A DNA stretch of 64,000 bases from Alphaproteobacteria bacterium MedPE-SWcel (GCA_001874255.1 MPDC01000006.1:1-64000); one strand, 5' to 3'. Counted from the stretch's first letter, positions 1 through 8,909 are shown. The notes: generated by a model from the sequence alone, not told the origin. Made by a program: numbers and translations.

Positions 1-22
1 GCAGGGGCGCGCGCGGCGCCGG

Positions 23-47
23 TCGCTTCGGGCACAGCCCGAAGCGA
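23..47. terminator. Perfect 11-bp hairpin downstream of the CorC/HlyC-type gene
   Basis: An 11-bp perfect inverted repeat (TCGCTTCGGGC / GCCCGAAGCGA) with a 3-nt ACA loop lies about 45 bases beyond the stop codon of the leftward gene ending at 92. No T-run follows on either strand, so it is at best a weak or Rho-assisted terminator, or an RNA 3'-end stabiliser. Confidence 0.4.
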
Positions 48-91
48 AACACCTCATCCGTCCGGATCAGCTGGATGATCGGGGTAGGCGG

Positions 92-1405
92 CTACCCTTC
101 GAGCGGGCGGATTTTCAGGCCCGTGACCCGGTTGCCGTCCCGTGCGGTGACCTCGAAGCGGAAACCATGGAAGGAGAACACCTGACCGACCGTGGGGATC
201 ATCTGTGCCTCGTGAATCACGAGCCCTGCGACCGTGTTGGCCTCGAGGTCGGGCAGGTTCCAGTCCATCGCGCGATTGATGTCGCGAATGGTGGTCGCCC
301 CCTCGACGATATAGTTGCCGTCTCCGGTCTTGCGGGCGAAACTCTGCTCTGCCGGGTCGAATTCGTCGGTAATCTCGCCCACGATTTCTTCGAGGATATC
401 CTCGAGCGTGATCAGCCCCTGCAACGAGCCATATTCATCCACGACAAGGGCAAAATGCGTACGGACGCGCAGGAATTGGCGCATCTGATCGTCGAGCGTG
501 GTGGTTTCCGGGATGAAATACGGCGGCTTGGAGACTTCGGTGATCTTGAAGTCGCGCAGGGCAGAGGCATCCCCGTCCGGCCCGCCGATCTTGGCGTACA
601 TCTTCCGCAAGAGATCCTTGGCGTGCACAACGCCGATGATGTTCTCCTGGTCATCGCGAAACACCGGCAGCCGCGTATGCGAGGAGGTCAGGCATTGCTC
701 CAGAATGGCCTCCGGGTCCGCGCCTGCGTCGATCATTTCGATCTTGGAGCGGTGGAGCATGATTTCCTCTACAAACCGGTCCGACAAATCCAGCGCCCCG
801 AGGATCCGGTCCCGGTCTTCCTTTTCGACCACGCCCTCGGAGTGGCCGATCTGCAAGGCGCCGACGATTTCCTCGCGCACGGCCATGATATGGCTGTCGG
901 GATCGATCTGCACCCCAAAGACCCGCAAGACGCCCCGCACCAGAAGGCGCACCGCGCCAACGATAGGGGCCAGCACCGTCACCAAGGTGCCGATCACCGG
1001 GGCGACGGCGGCGGCGGCTTTTTCGGAATTGGTGATCGCGTAGGTCTTTGGCAGGACCTCGGCAAAGATCAGCACGAGGAAGGTCATGACGATGGTGGCC
1101 AGTGCAACACCGCTTTCGCCAAAGATCTTCGTGAACAGGGCGGTAGCCAGCGAGGCTGCGAGGATGTTGACGAGGTTGTTGCCCAGCAGCACGGAGCCGA
1201 TCAGGCGCTCGCTGTCTTCGGTGACCTGCAGGGCGCGCTCCGCCCCGTGAGACCCTTTGTCGGCCTGGCTGCGCAGTTTCCCGCGGGAGGCGGCGGTCAG
1301 GGCTGTTTCTGACCCGGAGAAAAACCCCGAGAGCACCAGCAGAAGAAAGATGCCGCCGGTGGTGATCCAGAAAGAGCTGTCGAAAACCGTGGTGATATTG
1401 TCCAT
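92..1405 (-). CDS. CNNM/CBS-domain membrane protein (CorC/HlyC family)
   Basis: The 437-aa protein has an N-terminal CNNM (DUF21) membrane domain, with hydrophobic segments near residues 12-32, 70-90, 95-120 and 130-165 and the SGFFSGSETA signature of the family. A pair of CBS domains follows (about 200-330, including the LITLEDILEEIVGEI segment), then a C-terminal CorC_HlyC domain. Family members are inner-membrane proteins linked to Mg/Co efflux or homeostasis; the old name hemolysin is misleading. It is the last gene of a leftward group after xerD, with about 100 bases between them. The start is ATG at 1405. The family call is secure, the transported ion is not. Confidence 0.9.
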   Translation of the reverse strand: MDNITTVFDSSFWITTGGIFLLLVLSGFFSGSETALTAASRGKLRSQADKGSHGAERALQVTEDSERLIGSVLLGNNLVNILAASLATALFTKIFGESGVALATIVMTFLVLIFAEVLPKTYAITNSEKAAAAVAPVIGTLVTVLAPIVGAVRLLVRGVLRVFGVQIDPDSHIMAVREEIVGALQIGHSEGVVEKEDRDRILGALDLSDRFVEEIMLHRSKIEMIDAGADPEAILEQCLTSSHTRLPVFRDDQENIIGVVHAKDLLRKMYAKIGGPDGDASALRDFKITEVSKPPYFIPETTTLDDQMRQFLRVRTHFALVVDEYGSLQGLITLEDILEEIVGEITDEFDPAEQSFARKTGDGNYIVEGATTIRDINRAMDWNLPDLEANTVAGLVIHEAQMIPTVGQVFSFHGFRFEVTARDGNRVTGLKIRPLEG

Positions 1406-1509
1406 TGGGGGTCCTGAACTGCCGTCGTGTTTATAGGGTTATGAAGGTCTGCCGGAACGGGATCAAGCGCCGTCAGCCGGGCAAGGGCCCCGGAGGCGGT
1501 GTGATCCTG

Positions 1510-2469
1510 TCACTCGGGGTCCTTGTCGCGCGCCAGAGGGTGGTGGCGATGCACCAGTTCGGCCAATCTGCTGTCCAGAACATGGGTGTATATTTCCGTG
1601 GTCGCGATATCGGCATGTCCCAGCAGCGCCTGAATGGCCCGCAGATCGGCCCCGTTGGCAAGAAGATGGGTGGCGAATGCGTGGCGCAGGGTGTGGGGCG
1701 TGACCTTGTCCGGCGAAACGCCGCCCGCAACCGCCAGTTCCTTGATCAGCAGGTAGAACCGGTGGCGGGTCAGATGGCCGTCCTTGCCGCGCGAGGGAAA
1801 CAGAAAGCGGGAGGGCTTGCCGCCCTGTGTCTCGCGGGTGTGCTCCGTGCTGTCGCGGTCCCGGAGCCAGGCCGCAAGGGCCGCGCGGGCGGGCGGCGAC
1901 AGCGGCACCATCCGTTCCTTGCCGCCCTTGCCGAGGATCAGCAGCATATTGGGATCGCCCCGCGCGGCAGCGGCGGGCAGGGAAACCAGCTCGCTGACCC
2001 GCATGCCGGTGGCATAGAGAAGCTCCATCAGGCAGGTGTTGCGGAGCCGATCCGAGGGGCTGCGCCCGACCTTGCGGGCGGCCTCGAGAAGCCGGTCGAC
2101 CTCGGCCACATCCAGCGTCTTTGGCAGGGATTTGGCGCGTCCGGGGCCTTTGATCTGCAGGGCGGGATTGTCCTGTCGCCAGCCTTCCTCAAAGGCGAAG
2201 CGGTAGATTTGTTTGAGCGCGGAGAGACGCCGCGCGCGGGTGGCACGGCTGAGACCTTCTGCATCGCAGGCAATCAGATAGGATTCGATATCACCCTGTT
2301 GCGCGGTCGCAAAGCTCAGTCGGTGGCCGGAGAACCACTGCACGACGCTCTTCAGGTCGCGGCCATAGGCCAGCAGCGTGTTGCGGGCGGCGCCCAATTC
2401 GGCGGCCTGCGCCTCAAGAAAGGTCGAGATCCATTGATGATCGCTGGCGGGGGCAGTCGGCATCGTCAT
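1510..2469 (-). CDS. xerD: Site-specific tyrosine recombinase XerD
   Basis: This 319-aa protein has the length and layout of XerC/XerD: an N-terminal SAM-like core-binding domain (about 10-95) and a C-terminal catalytic domain. The catalytic residues are visible: Arg in ATGMRVSELVSL, His and Arg in HTLRHAFATHLL, His in LLGHADIATTEIYTHV, and the nucleophilic Tyr in that last motif. With XerC it resolves chromosome dimers at dif at the division septum. Its ATG overlaps the stop of the 510-aa gene by 4 bases (ATGA), so the two are probably translationally coupled. XerD is preferred to XerC on sequence feel; no dif site was recognised in the window. Confidence 0.88.
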   Translation of the reverse strand: MTMPTAPASDHQWISTFLEAQAAELGAARNTLLAYGRDLKSVVQWFSGHRLSFATAQQGDIESYLIACDAEGLSRATRARRLSALKQIYRFAFEEGWRQDNPALQIKGPGRAKSLPKTLDVAEVDRLLEAARKVGRSPSDRLRNTCLMELLYATGMRVSELVSLPAAAARGDPNMLLILGKGGKERMVPLSPPARAALAAWLRDRDSTEHTRETQGGKPSRFLFPSRGKDGHLTRHRFYLLIKELAVAGGVSPDKVTPHTLRHAFATHLLANGADLRAIQALLGHADIATTEIYTHVLDSRLAELVHRHHPLARDKDPE

Positions 2470-3998
2470 GATCCCCGCGACAGCAGGACGAGCTGCAGCG
2501 CCGCCCGGCGGGCGGTATCTTCGAGCCCCATCCGCCGGAACGCGGCGAGCGACAGAGAGGCGGCTTCGAGATTGCCGTCGGCGCCATGAGAGAAGCTCTT
2601 CATGGTGACCAGAATAGCCTCGCCCAGCCGCCCCTGATCGAGCAGGAGCTGTTGCGCCGCAGGCAGGTCGCTGTCGGGGGCAAAGCCCCGTGCAATGGCG
2701 CGCTCCAGATCAGACGAGGCAAGCGCGGGCTCCGGCTGCCCCTGCGCGAGGCCTGCGATGAACCGGGTTTGTTGCGACTGGTCCGGCAGGCTGGCGGCGG
2801 CCTGTTCATACTCTGCCGACAGCATGCGCAGCTCCCAGGAAATTCGGGCGGCGTGTCCGGCCAGCGGCACCGTCGCCAGGCGCGGTGCAAAAAGCTCTGC
2901 CATGGCCGATTGGAGCCCGGCCTGCTGCGCGGCGGACCAAAGACCGGGCAGCGTCTTGCGCACGGCTTCGGCGCTGCCTGCCGTCAGGGCGGTGTCCAGC
3001 CGTTGCACCGCCTCGACCCGGTCCCAGACCCCGCCCGATGCCGCTGGCTGGCGGGCGGTAAAAAGGCCGAGCAACTGATTGGGGTTCATCGCCCGGCTGC
3101 GGGTCAGGCGTTCAGCGGCTTCGAGCTGGGCTTTCCAGCCGACGATGTCGCGGAGGTCGGCACTGGCAAAGGCCCGCGGCAATGCGGCTGTGGGCATCGG
3201 CTCGCCAATGGCTTCGAAGAGGCGGAATTCGAGCGGGGTCGGGGATTTCGGCACGGGCAGCGGCGGCATGCCTTCGTAGATGTCGGGGTTCAGGAACCGG
3301 TCCAGCAAGGCCAGTTCGGATGTGGAAATCAGATCCAGCGCATGGGCAGTTTCCAGCATCAGGGCGGCGGTCGGCCAGTCCCCGCGCCGGGCGGCACAGA
3401 AAATCCGCGCCCGGTAGTCGGTCATCAGATAGGGGGCGGCGGTCAGCGCCGCACAGCTCCGGTCCTCGTCGCCATTCAGCAATGTCGCATCGAACCAGCG
3501 CGAAAACCGCTGGGCATTTTCGGTGGGGCCGGCCTCCTGCACCAGCGCCTGAACCGGATCGGTGGCCCCGATGTCGCGCAGCCGGTCGAGACGGGCCAGC
3601 AAGACCTGATCGTCGTCGTCAAACGGGGGCCGCGTCTCGGCCAGCAAGAGCGTGATCAGCAGCGATTGCATCGCGGGCAAGCCGCTGACGGGCACGTCGC
3701 GGATCAGATCCGCGAGCCGATGGGGCGGGCTGCTCTGCCACAGGGTGATCGGCAGGCCGGTGCGGTTCTGCGCCACCAGCCCCACCGGCGGCAGCAGGCG
3801 TTGCAGCGGGGTGACGGTGATCGCCGGGCCATCCGCCGTCTGTGCCACCGGTGGCTCCATCAGCAGGGGCAGCGGGATATTGGCCACGGGGGGCGCGGAG
3901 TCCAGCCAGTCGATCGCGCTCAGCGGTTCGCGGGCCTGTGTGGCGATGGCTGTCAGCACGAATGCGCCGAAGGCCAACGCTGCGGCTCTAGTCGGCAT
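2466..3998 (-). CDS. Conserved exported protein of unknown function, xerD-linked
   Basis: The predicted 510-aa protein starts at the ATG at 3998, because a hydrophobic signal sequence (about residues 5-22, ending ATQA) follows directly. A longer reading starting further upstream would run across the 49-aa gene and into the divergent promoter. The rest is Ala/Leu/Arg-rich and helical, which suggests a TPR- or Sel1-like solenoid, but no diagnostic motif is visible. It overlaps the upstream 49-aa gene by 11 bases and xerD by 4, so it sits inside a coupled operon. Periplasmic or membrane-associated location is inferred from the signal sequence. I do not recognise the family. Confidence 0.75.
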   Translation of the reverse strand: MPTRAAALAFGAFVLTAIATQAREPLSAIDWLDSAPPVANIPLPLLMEPPVAQTADGPAITVTPLQRLLPPVGLVAQNRTGLPITLWQSSPPHRLADLIRDVPVSGLPAMQSLLITLLLAETRPPFDDDDQVLLARLDRLRDIGATDPVQALVQEAGPTENAQRFSRWFDATLLNGDEDRSCAALTAAPYLMTDYRARIFCAARRGDWPTAALMLETAHALDLISTSELALLDRFLNPDIYEGMPPLPVPKSPTPLEFRLFEAIGEPMPTAALPRAFASADLRDIVGWKAQLEAAERLTRSRAMNPNQLLGLFTARQPAASGGVWDRVEAVQRLDTALTAGSAEAVRKTLPGLWSAAQQAGLQSAMAELFAPRLATVPLAGHAARISWELRMLSAEYEQAAASLPDQSQQTRFIAGLAQGQPEPALASSDLERAIARGFAPDSDLPAAQQLLLDQGRLGEAILVTMKSFSHGADGNLEAASLSLAAFRRMGLEDTARRAALQLVLLSRGS

Positions 3999-4137
3999 TG
4001 AGCACCACAGGTTTGCGGACCTCGACGGCGGGGGCCGAGAAATCGGCGCCGAACCAGGGGCCGACATAGGCATAGGCGACCAGCGCGACAGCGGCCAGAA
4101 GAATGAGGAAAGCCAAGTATTTTGCCAAACGTGCCAT
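3988..4137 (-). CDS. Small single-span membrane protein (49 aa) heading the xerD operon
   Basis: A 49-aa reading frame begins ATG at 4137 and ends TAG at 3988. It encodes a basic N-terminus (MARLAKY), a strongly hydrophobic stretch (about 8-27, FLILLAAVALVAYAYV) and a short polar tail ending VVLNAD. Its last 11 bases overlap the start of the 510-aa exported protein in another frame, an arrangement typical of coupled translation. It is oriented away from aroK, with 83 bases between the two starts. Function is unknown; it may be a membrane partner of the exported protein. Confidence 0.65.
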   Translation of the reverse strand: MARLAKYLAFLILLAAVALVAYAYVGPWFGADFSAPAVEVRKPVVLNAD

Positions 4138-4220
4138 GGGTGTCCCGGTGCCTGCTTCTTTGCTTGTTTTACGAGTTTTATATATGGCCTTTTCGGCAAT
4201 ATCACGTCATTCACGGAAGA

Positions 4221-4811
4221 ATGAGCGAAAAAGACCAAATCAGCGGTGCGGTGGCAGAAAGTCGCGCGCCGGGACATCTGAAGAAAACCATTGTGCTGGT
4301 GGGGATGATGGGGGCCGGGAAAACAGCCGTAGGACGGGCTTTGGCCGCGCGGCTTGAGGTGCCGTTTCTCGACAGCGATCACGAGATCGAAGCGGCCGCG
4401 AACATGACGATCCCGGAGATCTTTTCCCGCTACGGCGAGCCGTTTTTTCGCGAGAAGGAATATCAGGTCATCTCTCGTCTGCTGCAGGAGGAATGCGGCG
4501 TTTTGTCAACCGGGGGCGGTGCCTTTCTGGCCGAGCGCAACCGTAACGTGATGTCCGCCTCTGGCGTGTCGGTGTGTCTGCAGGCGGATCTGGATGTGCT
4601 GTGGAAACGTGTCAAAGGGCGCGATTCGCGGCCCTTGCTGCGGTCGGCTGATCCCTATCAGACGCTGGCGGATCTGTATCAGGCGCGGGTGCCCGTCTAT
4701 GCGCAGGCGGATCTGGTCGTCCCGTCGGATGGGGTGGTTTCGATCGAAACAATGGTGGACCGGGTGCTTGAGGCGCTGGCGGCCCGCCCTGACGTGCTGG
4801 AGGCAGAGTGA
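4221..4811 (+). CDS. aroK: Shikimate kinase
   Basis: AroK phosphorylates shikimate at the 3-hydroxyl with ATP in the chorismate pathway, in the cytoplasm. The 196-aa protein shows the Walker A motif VGMMGAGKTAVGRAL, the shikimate-binding DSDHEIE, the STGGGAF loop and the RPLL lid region. I chose ATG 4221 (MSEKDQISG); an upstream in-frame ATG at 4122 would add a hydrophobic extension that overlaps the divergent gene's start. The gene overlaps aroB by a TGATG junction, so the two consecutive-pathway enzymes form an operon. Confidence 0.93.
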   Translation: MSEKDQISGAVAESRAPGHLKKTIVLVGMMGAGKTAVGRALAARLEVPFLDSDHEIEAAANMTIPEIFSRYGEPFFREKEYQVISRLLQEECGVLSTGGGAFLAERNRNVMSASGVSVCLQADLDVLWKRVKGRDSRPLLRSADPYQTLADLYQARVPVYAQADLVVPSDGVVSIETMVDRVLEALAARPDVLEAE

Positions 4812-5971
4812 TGGAACGGACTGTACATGTTCCCCTTGGTGATCGCGCCTATGATGTGGTGATCGGCCCGGATCTGGTGGGGCAGGCCGGGGCGCGCCTT
4901 GCGCCGCTGCTGCGTCGGCCGAAAGTGGCCGTGCTGACGGATGAGACAGTGGCGGCGCTGCATCTGGAGACCCTGCGGGAGGGGCTGGCGAAAGAGGGCA
5001 TCGCGATGGAGGCGCTGGCGCTGCCGCCCGGCGAAAGCACCAAGGGCTGGCCGCAGTTCACCCGCGCCGTCGAGTGGCTGCTGGAGACGAAGGTGGAGCG
5101 CGGTGATATCGTGGTCGCCTTTGGCGGCGGGGTGATCGGCGATCTGGCGGGGTTTGCGGCGGCTGTGCTGCGGCGCGGTGTGCGGTTTGTGCAAATCCCG
5201 ACCTCGCTGCTGGCCCAGGTGGACAGTTCGGTCGGAGGCAAGACCGGCATCAACGCGCCGCAGGGCAAGAACCTGATCGGGGCCTTTCACCAGCCTGCTC
5301 TGGTGCTGGCCGATACGGCGATCCTCGGCTCGCTGGCGCCGCGGGATTTTCTGGCAGGCTATGGCGAGGTGGTGAAATACGGCCTGTTGGGGGATGCGGA
5401 TTTCTTCGCCTGGCTGGAAACCCATGCGGTCGCGATGGCGACCGGGGATCTGGCGCTGCGCACCGAGGCCGTCGCACGGTCGGTACAGATGAAAGCAGAC
5501 ATCGTGGTGCGCGACGAGACCGAGCAGGGCGACCGGGCGCTCTTGAACCTCGGGCACACGTTCTGCCACGCCCTGGAGGCGGCGACGGGCTATGGTGACC
5601 GGCTGCTTCATGGCGAAGGGGTCGCGATCGGCTGCGCATTGGCGTTTGAACTGTCGGCGCGTCTTGGTCTGTGCAGTCAGGAAGATCCGAGCCGGGTGCG
5701 GGCGCATCTGAAGGCGATGGGAATGAAGACCGATCTCTGCGACATCCCCGGAGCCTTGCCGCCGGCGGCGGATCTGGTCGCGCTGATGGGCCAGGACAAG
5801 AAGGTCGTGGACGGGCAGCTGCGGTTCATCCTCGCGCGCGGCATTGGCGCCGCCTTTGTGACGGCGGATGTGCCGGGCGATGCGGTTCTGTCTGTCCTGC
5901 AGGACGCGCTGGCACAAAGACCAGACGAACAGCGGGGCTTGGGCTCCGGGACAGGGGGCGGTCGTCTCTGA
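4811..5971 (+). CDS. aroB: 3-dehydroquinate synthase
   Basis: AroB converts DAHP to 3-dehydroquinate using NAD and a divalent metal. The 386-aa protein carries the NAD-binding FGGGVIGDLAGFAA, the VDSSVGGKTGINAPQGKN active-site segment, and the metal ligands in GYGEVVKYG and LNLGHTFCHALE, at normal family length. I take ATG 4811, which overlaps the aroK stop (TGATG); a GTG three bases earlier is an alternative. The C-terminus (about the last 20 residues) is Gly/Arg-rich and lies only 50 bases before the left end of the insertion element. Confidence 0.94.
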   Translation: MERTVHVPLGDRAYDVVIGPDLVGQAGARLAPLLRRPKVAVLTDETVAALHLETLREGLAKEGIAMEALALPPGESTKGWPQFTRAVEWLLETKVERGDIVVAFGGGVIGDLAGFAAAVLRRGVRFVQIPTSLLAQVDSSVGGKTGINAPQGKNLIGAFHQPALVLADTAILGSLAPRDFLAGYGEVVKYGLLGDADFFAWLETHAVAMATGDLALRTEAVARSVQMKADIVVRDETEQGDRALLNLGHTFCHALEAATGYGDRLLHGEGVAIGCALAFELSARLGLCSQEDPSRVRAHLKAMGMKTDLCDIPGALPPAADLVALMGQDKKVVDGQLRFILARGIGAAFVTADVPGDAVLSVLQDALAQRPDEQRGLGSGTGGGRL

Positions 5972-5980
5972 CAGGGCAAT

Positions 5981-6010
5981 GATCCCGCCTGTGTTGATCC
6001 CGCCTGTGTT
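5981..6010. repeat. 15-bp perfect tandem duplication after aroB
   Basis: GATCCCGCCTGTGTT occurs twice back to back (5981-5995 and 5996-6010), between the aroB stop and the left end of the insertion element. It is probably a local slippage duplication. It does not reappear at the right end of the element, so it is not the target-site duplication. Confidence 0.8.
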
Positions 6011-6021
6011 TTTCGAAAGGA

Positions 6022-6064
6022 AAAGCCCGGCAGCGGAAGCGGCGCTATTCCGAGTTATAGGACA
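6022..6064 (+). repeat. Left terminal inverted repeat of the element
   Basis: This end contains AAAGCCCGG, then GGCGC, ATTCCGAGTTA and AGGACA. They match in order the reverse complement of 8865-8909, with single C/T differences in the inner 24 bases and a four-base block mismatch plus two one-base gaps further out. Confidence 0.8.
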
Positions 6065-6074
6065 TCGTTAAGAG

Positions 6075-6110
6075 AGCCTGCCGACCCAGAGGTCGGCAGG
6101 CTTTTGTTTT
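6075..6110 (+). terminator. Rho-independent terminator just inside the left inverted repeat
   Basis: A perfect 12-bp stem (AGCCTGCCGACC / GGTCGGCAGGCT) with a CAGA loop is followed by TTTGTTTTT. It is oriented to stop rightward transcription coming from aroB before it reaches the element's gene. It starts 10 bases inside the left inverted repeat, so it belongs to the element but can also end the aroKB transcript. Confidence 0.85.
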
Positions 6111-6248
6111 TATGCCCTAATTTCGGCCAAAATCCGTGTTCTTAGGAGAATTTGGCGGGAAGTTCGAACGTCCCGCGCGGATCGTGTCTATCCACACAAT
6201 CTATTTCGTCATCGGCCAGTAAGGCCAATATAGGAGGCACGCGAGCTC

Positions 6249-8819
6249 TTGACCAAACGGACGAAGGGACCGAATGAGATGAAGAGCCTCAACAACCTCA
6301 CGCTCGCGCAACTGTACCCGCTCGTGTCGGGTGATACAAATCTCAACTGCTGCGGCGACCCCGACTGCGGCAACTACGGAATTGAGCCTGCGCCCACGAA
6401 GCATTCGTTCGTCGGCAGGGGGCTCGGGAGAAGCGCCTGCGTGCAGCAATTTCCGACGCGTCCATTGCAAGGGGCGTGGGTCGCTACAAGATCACCGCCG
6501 AAGGCGAAAAAAAGCTCCATCGCGAGACCAGCGCTTTCGAGTTCTCCGGTGCCCCGAGGGCTTGGGAAGACGGGCGGATGCTCACCTGCCAGCACCTGCG
6601 TGGGAACGCAGAATGCGGGGTGAGCTCGAAGCTCCTGTCGAATAGAAGAGCAGAACCGCCTCTGGACGCAGAATGGCGCTTTGGAAGGCCCGAGGTGCGG
6701 GAACTGCGGCACCGGGTATTTGGAGGCACCTGAGGAGTTTGTCTTCAATGGTGCGAATGGCACACCATCCAGGTCAGTCGGTCGGAAGAAGGGTGCAAAA
6801 ACACGGGCGCGGTCGGTGAGGGTGATCCACAAGCCCTGCAAGGGCGCCCCCGGCGCACGGGTTACGGTCTCAAGCGAGCACCGTCGCCAAAAGAAGCGCG
6901 ATAAGAACCTCCGCATTCTGGCAATGATCGTGAACGGCAATAGGCTTCACGATATGCGGCGCATGCTTCGCACTCCGCGTGGCGAGACAGAGCTCGGGAT
7001 GTCGCGATTGTATGATCGGATCTTCTGGCTGGAGAAAGTCCTGCTGGCCTATGAGCGCGCTCAACTCGCGGAGTGGCGGACCGAGGTCGAACGCCAGCGT
7101 ATCAAAGACGAAAAACCCTACACCCATACCCGGATCGCGCACGACGATATCTCGATCAATTTAAACTGGGAGACGAGGACCGATCGGCGGCTGACACAAC
7201 TGAACTGTTCAATCAGCGCGGATATCAGGTCAGGCTATGTCTTCCGTTGTGATGCCGATTTCGACCCGAAGATCGACCCCCTGGAGGTCGTAGAAGAACA
7301 CTATTTAGGCTCCACACAGTCCGTCAATCTCCGTAAGCAATATCGAAACGGCGACGGGGCATTCACCGCGCCACTGATGCACTTCCAGCGTCCGACGGCT
7401 CGGTTTGATGAACCCGCGCTCTTCGCGTCGGCAATCGGCAAACTGCACCGATTGATCTATCGGACGGACAAGGCCTTTGATGCTGCTAATCTGCCGCGTT
7501 CTCCCGATGCGAAAAAGTCCCGAAGCGACGGCGAACGGCGTGCCACGGAGATCGAATTTCTGCGCGACAAATGGTTCAACTTCGTCAAGCAGGAGCGCGA
7601 CGGACGCGGAAGCTTCCAAGGCATTGTGACCCGCGATACCTATACGAAAGCCGCATCTCTCGCCTGCGTGAAGGATATGATTCCATTGGGAAAGATGACC
7701 TTGGTTGGCGAGCAGGAAGGCACAATGGGGCGTGTCGTGCCGCACGTTTTTCGGAAAGACATCCTGAATGACAGGTTTGAGTGGGCGATCGTCTCCTTCA
7801 ACAGGGAGGCCTCAAGCGACTGGATTGATCAGCGAAAGGATGAGTTCCACATAAGCTTTGAAGTTTGGCGGGACGCCCATCCGGGGCTCGGGTATTGGGA
7901 CGCGCTGCAGGCTTGGGCTGCGGCGAACATCACGCCGGCGTTCCAATCACTGCGTGATGGTAGCAAAAGTCCTTGGCCGGGGCCAAACTTTGCCTCCAAG
8001 GCCTATCCGCAGCTATGGCTTCGCAGTCCCGTGCCTCGTGCCAACGAGGTGGACAAGGTCATTGGGTTTCCGATCTCGTCACCGCGTTGTCGGTCCGAGT
8101 ATCGCAAACTCGGCATCGACGACACGATCCAAGATCCCGAGCTGCGGTCAGCCATCACGAGAAGAATGACAATGGCAACTCTTCAGCCAGTCTCCACTTT
8201 CCAGAACGCTCTGCGGAATCGTGTCAGTCTCGTCGAGCGGGCGGGCGGCCGTAGCGCTCGCAAGGGCTCCAGCTACGTCAATGGTTCAGCATACAATCCT
8301 CGGGTCCTGATTGCGATGCTGAACATCTGGCGGATCTACTACAACGTCTTCGATTGGCGAACCTAAGCATCACCGGACGAGGAAGAGAAAACGGCCAAGG
8401 AGAAAGAACAATCTGCGACTCCAGACAAGGATGAAGTCGAGATCAATAGCGGAGATGCCAGGGCCGTGCGTCGCCTGAAGGTGCTTGGAACCAATGGAAC
8501 CATTGAAGTCCCATTGCGGCGAAAGACCCGTGTTTGAAGAACCACCCCAGCGATGCGCATGGGGGGTCATTCGGCTCAATATTCAGCCCGCCAATCCGCG
8601 AAAATGAACGCGGAGATGGGAGGCAGCGCGGATAACAATCGGGATCCCGACGAGGCGCAGCAAGAGATCCTCCAAGCAGGGGAAGGCCTGGATCCTCCCG
8701 AACAGAAAAAGGACCGGCGCCGGGATGATCGACCGCATCTCCCGAATCTCTCAAGGATACTCTACCAGCCTTGGCAGTTCCACGGCACGCCGATGTGGGC
8801 CAAGCTTCGAGGCCGTTAA
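6249..8819 (+). pseudogene. Broken zinc-ribbon/HTH transposase-like gene of the element
   Basis: One long gene can be reconstructed across two frameshifts and two in-frame stops. It starts at TTG 6249 (AGGAGG at 6232) or ATG 6279, in a frame reading NLTLAQLYPLVSG and a Cys motif CGDPDCGNYG. Near 6410-6428 the sense moves to another frame (EKRLRAAISDASIARGVG, then CQHLRGNAECGVSSKLLSNR). Near 6640-6650 it returns to the first frame (CGNCGTGYLEAPEEF, then an HTH-like stretch and RLYDRIFWLEK) and runs to TAA at 8364. The same frame continues past that stop and TGA 8535 to LSRILYQPWQFHGTP, ending 8819. Cys pairs suggest zinc ribbons; NLNWETRTDRRLTQL and SADIRSGYVF could belong to an RNase-H-like core. 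The transposase role is inferred from context and recollection of similar proteins of about 700-850 aa. Confidence 0.65.
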
Positions 8820-8834
8820 AACTCTCCCTGAAAT

Positions 8835-8865
8835 GAAAACGAGCGGCAGAAAATCTGCCGCTCGT
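8835..8865 (-). terminator. Inward-facing terminator-like hairpin at the right end of the element
   Basis: A perfect 12-bp stem (ACGAGCGGCAGA / TCTGCCGCTCGT, 3-nt loop) abuts the right inverted repeat. On the minus strand the stem is followed by TTTTC, so it would stop leftward transcription entering from the ssb side. On the plus strand there is no T-run. Confidence 0.65.
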
Positions 8866-8909
8866 GTCCTGTAACTCGGAATGGCGCCAGCGGAAGCTGA
8901 CCGGGCTTT
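8865..8909 (-). repeat. Right terminal inverted repeat of the element
   Basis: The reverse complement reads CAAAGCCCGG, CAGC, GGCGCC, ATTCCGAGTTA, AGGACA, matching the left end in order. The inner 24 bases differ at only two positions. Confidence 0.8.

Larger units (their letters stand above)
6022..8909. mobile_element. Degenerate insertion-sequence-like element (about 2.9 kb)
   Basis: The element is bounded by imperfect inverted repeats of 43-45 bp (6022-6064 and 8865-8909). It carries one large broken gene (6249-8819) and, directly inside each inverted repeat, a 12-bp-stem hairpin with an inward-pointing T-run. It sits between aroB and ssb, two core genes. No target-site duplication is visible next to the ends. 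The layout (terminal repeats plus one long zinc-ribbon/HTH gene) is that of an insertion sequence, but I cannot assign an IS family. Confidence 0.75.

Noticed and set aside
167-1312. 381-codon open frame on the plus strand
   Set aside because: It is opposite the CorC/HlyC-type gene and shows no domain or start signal.
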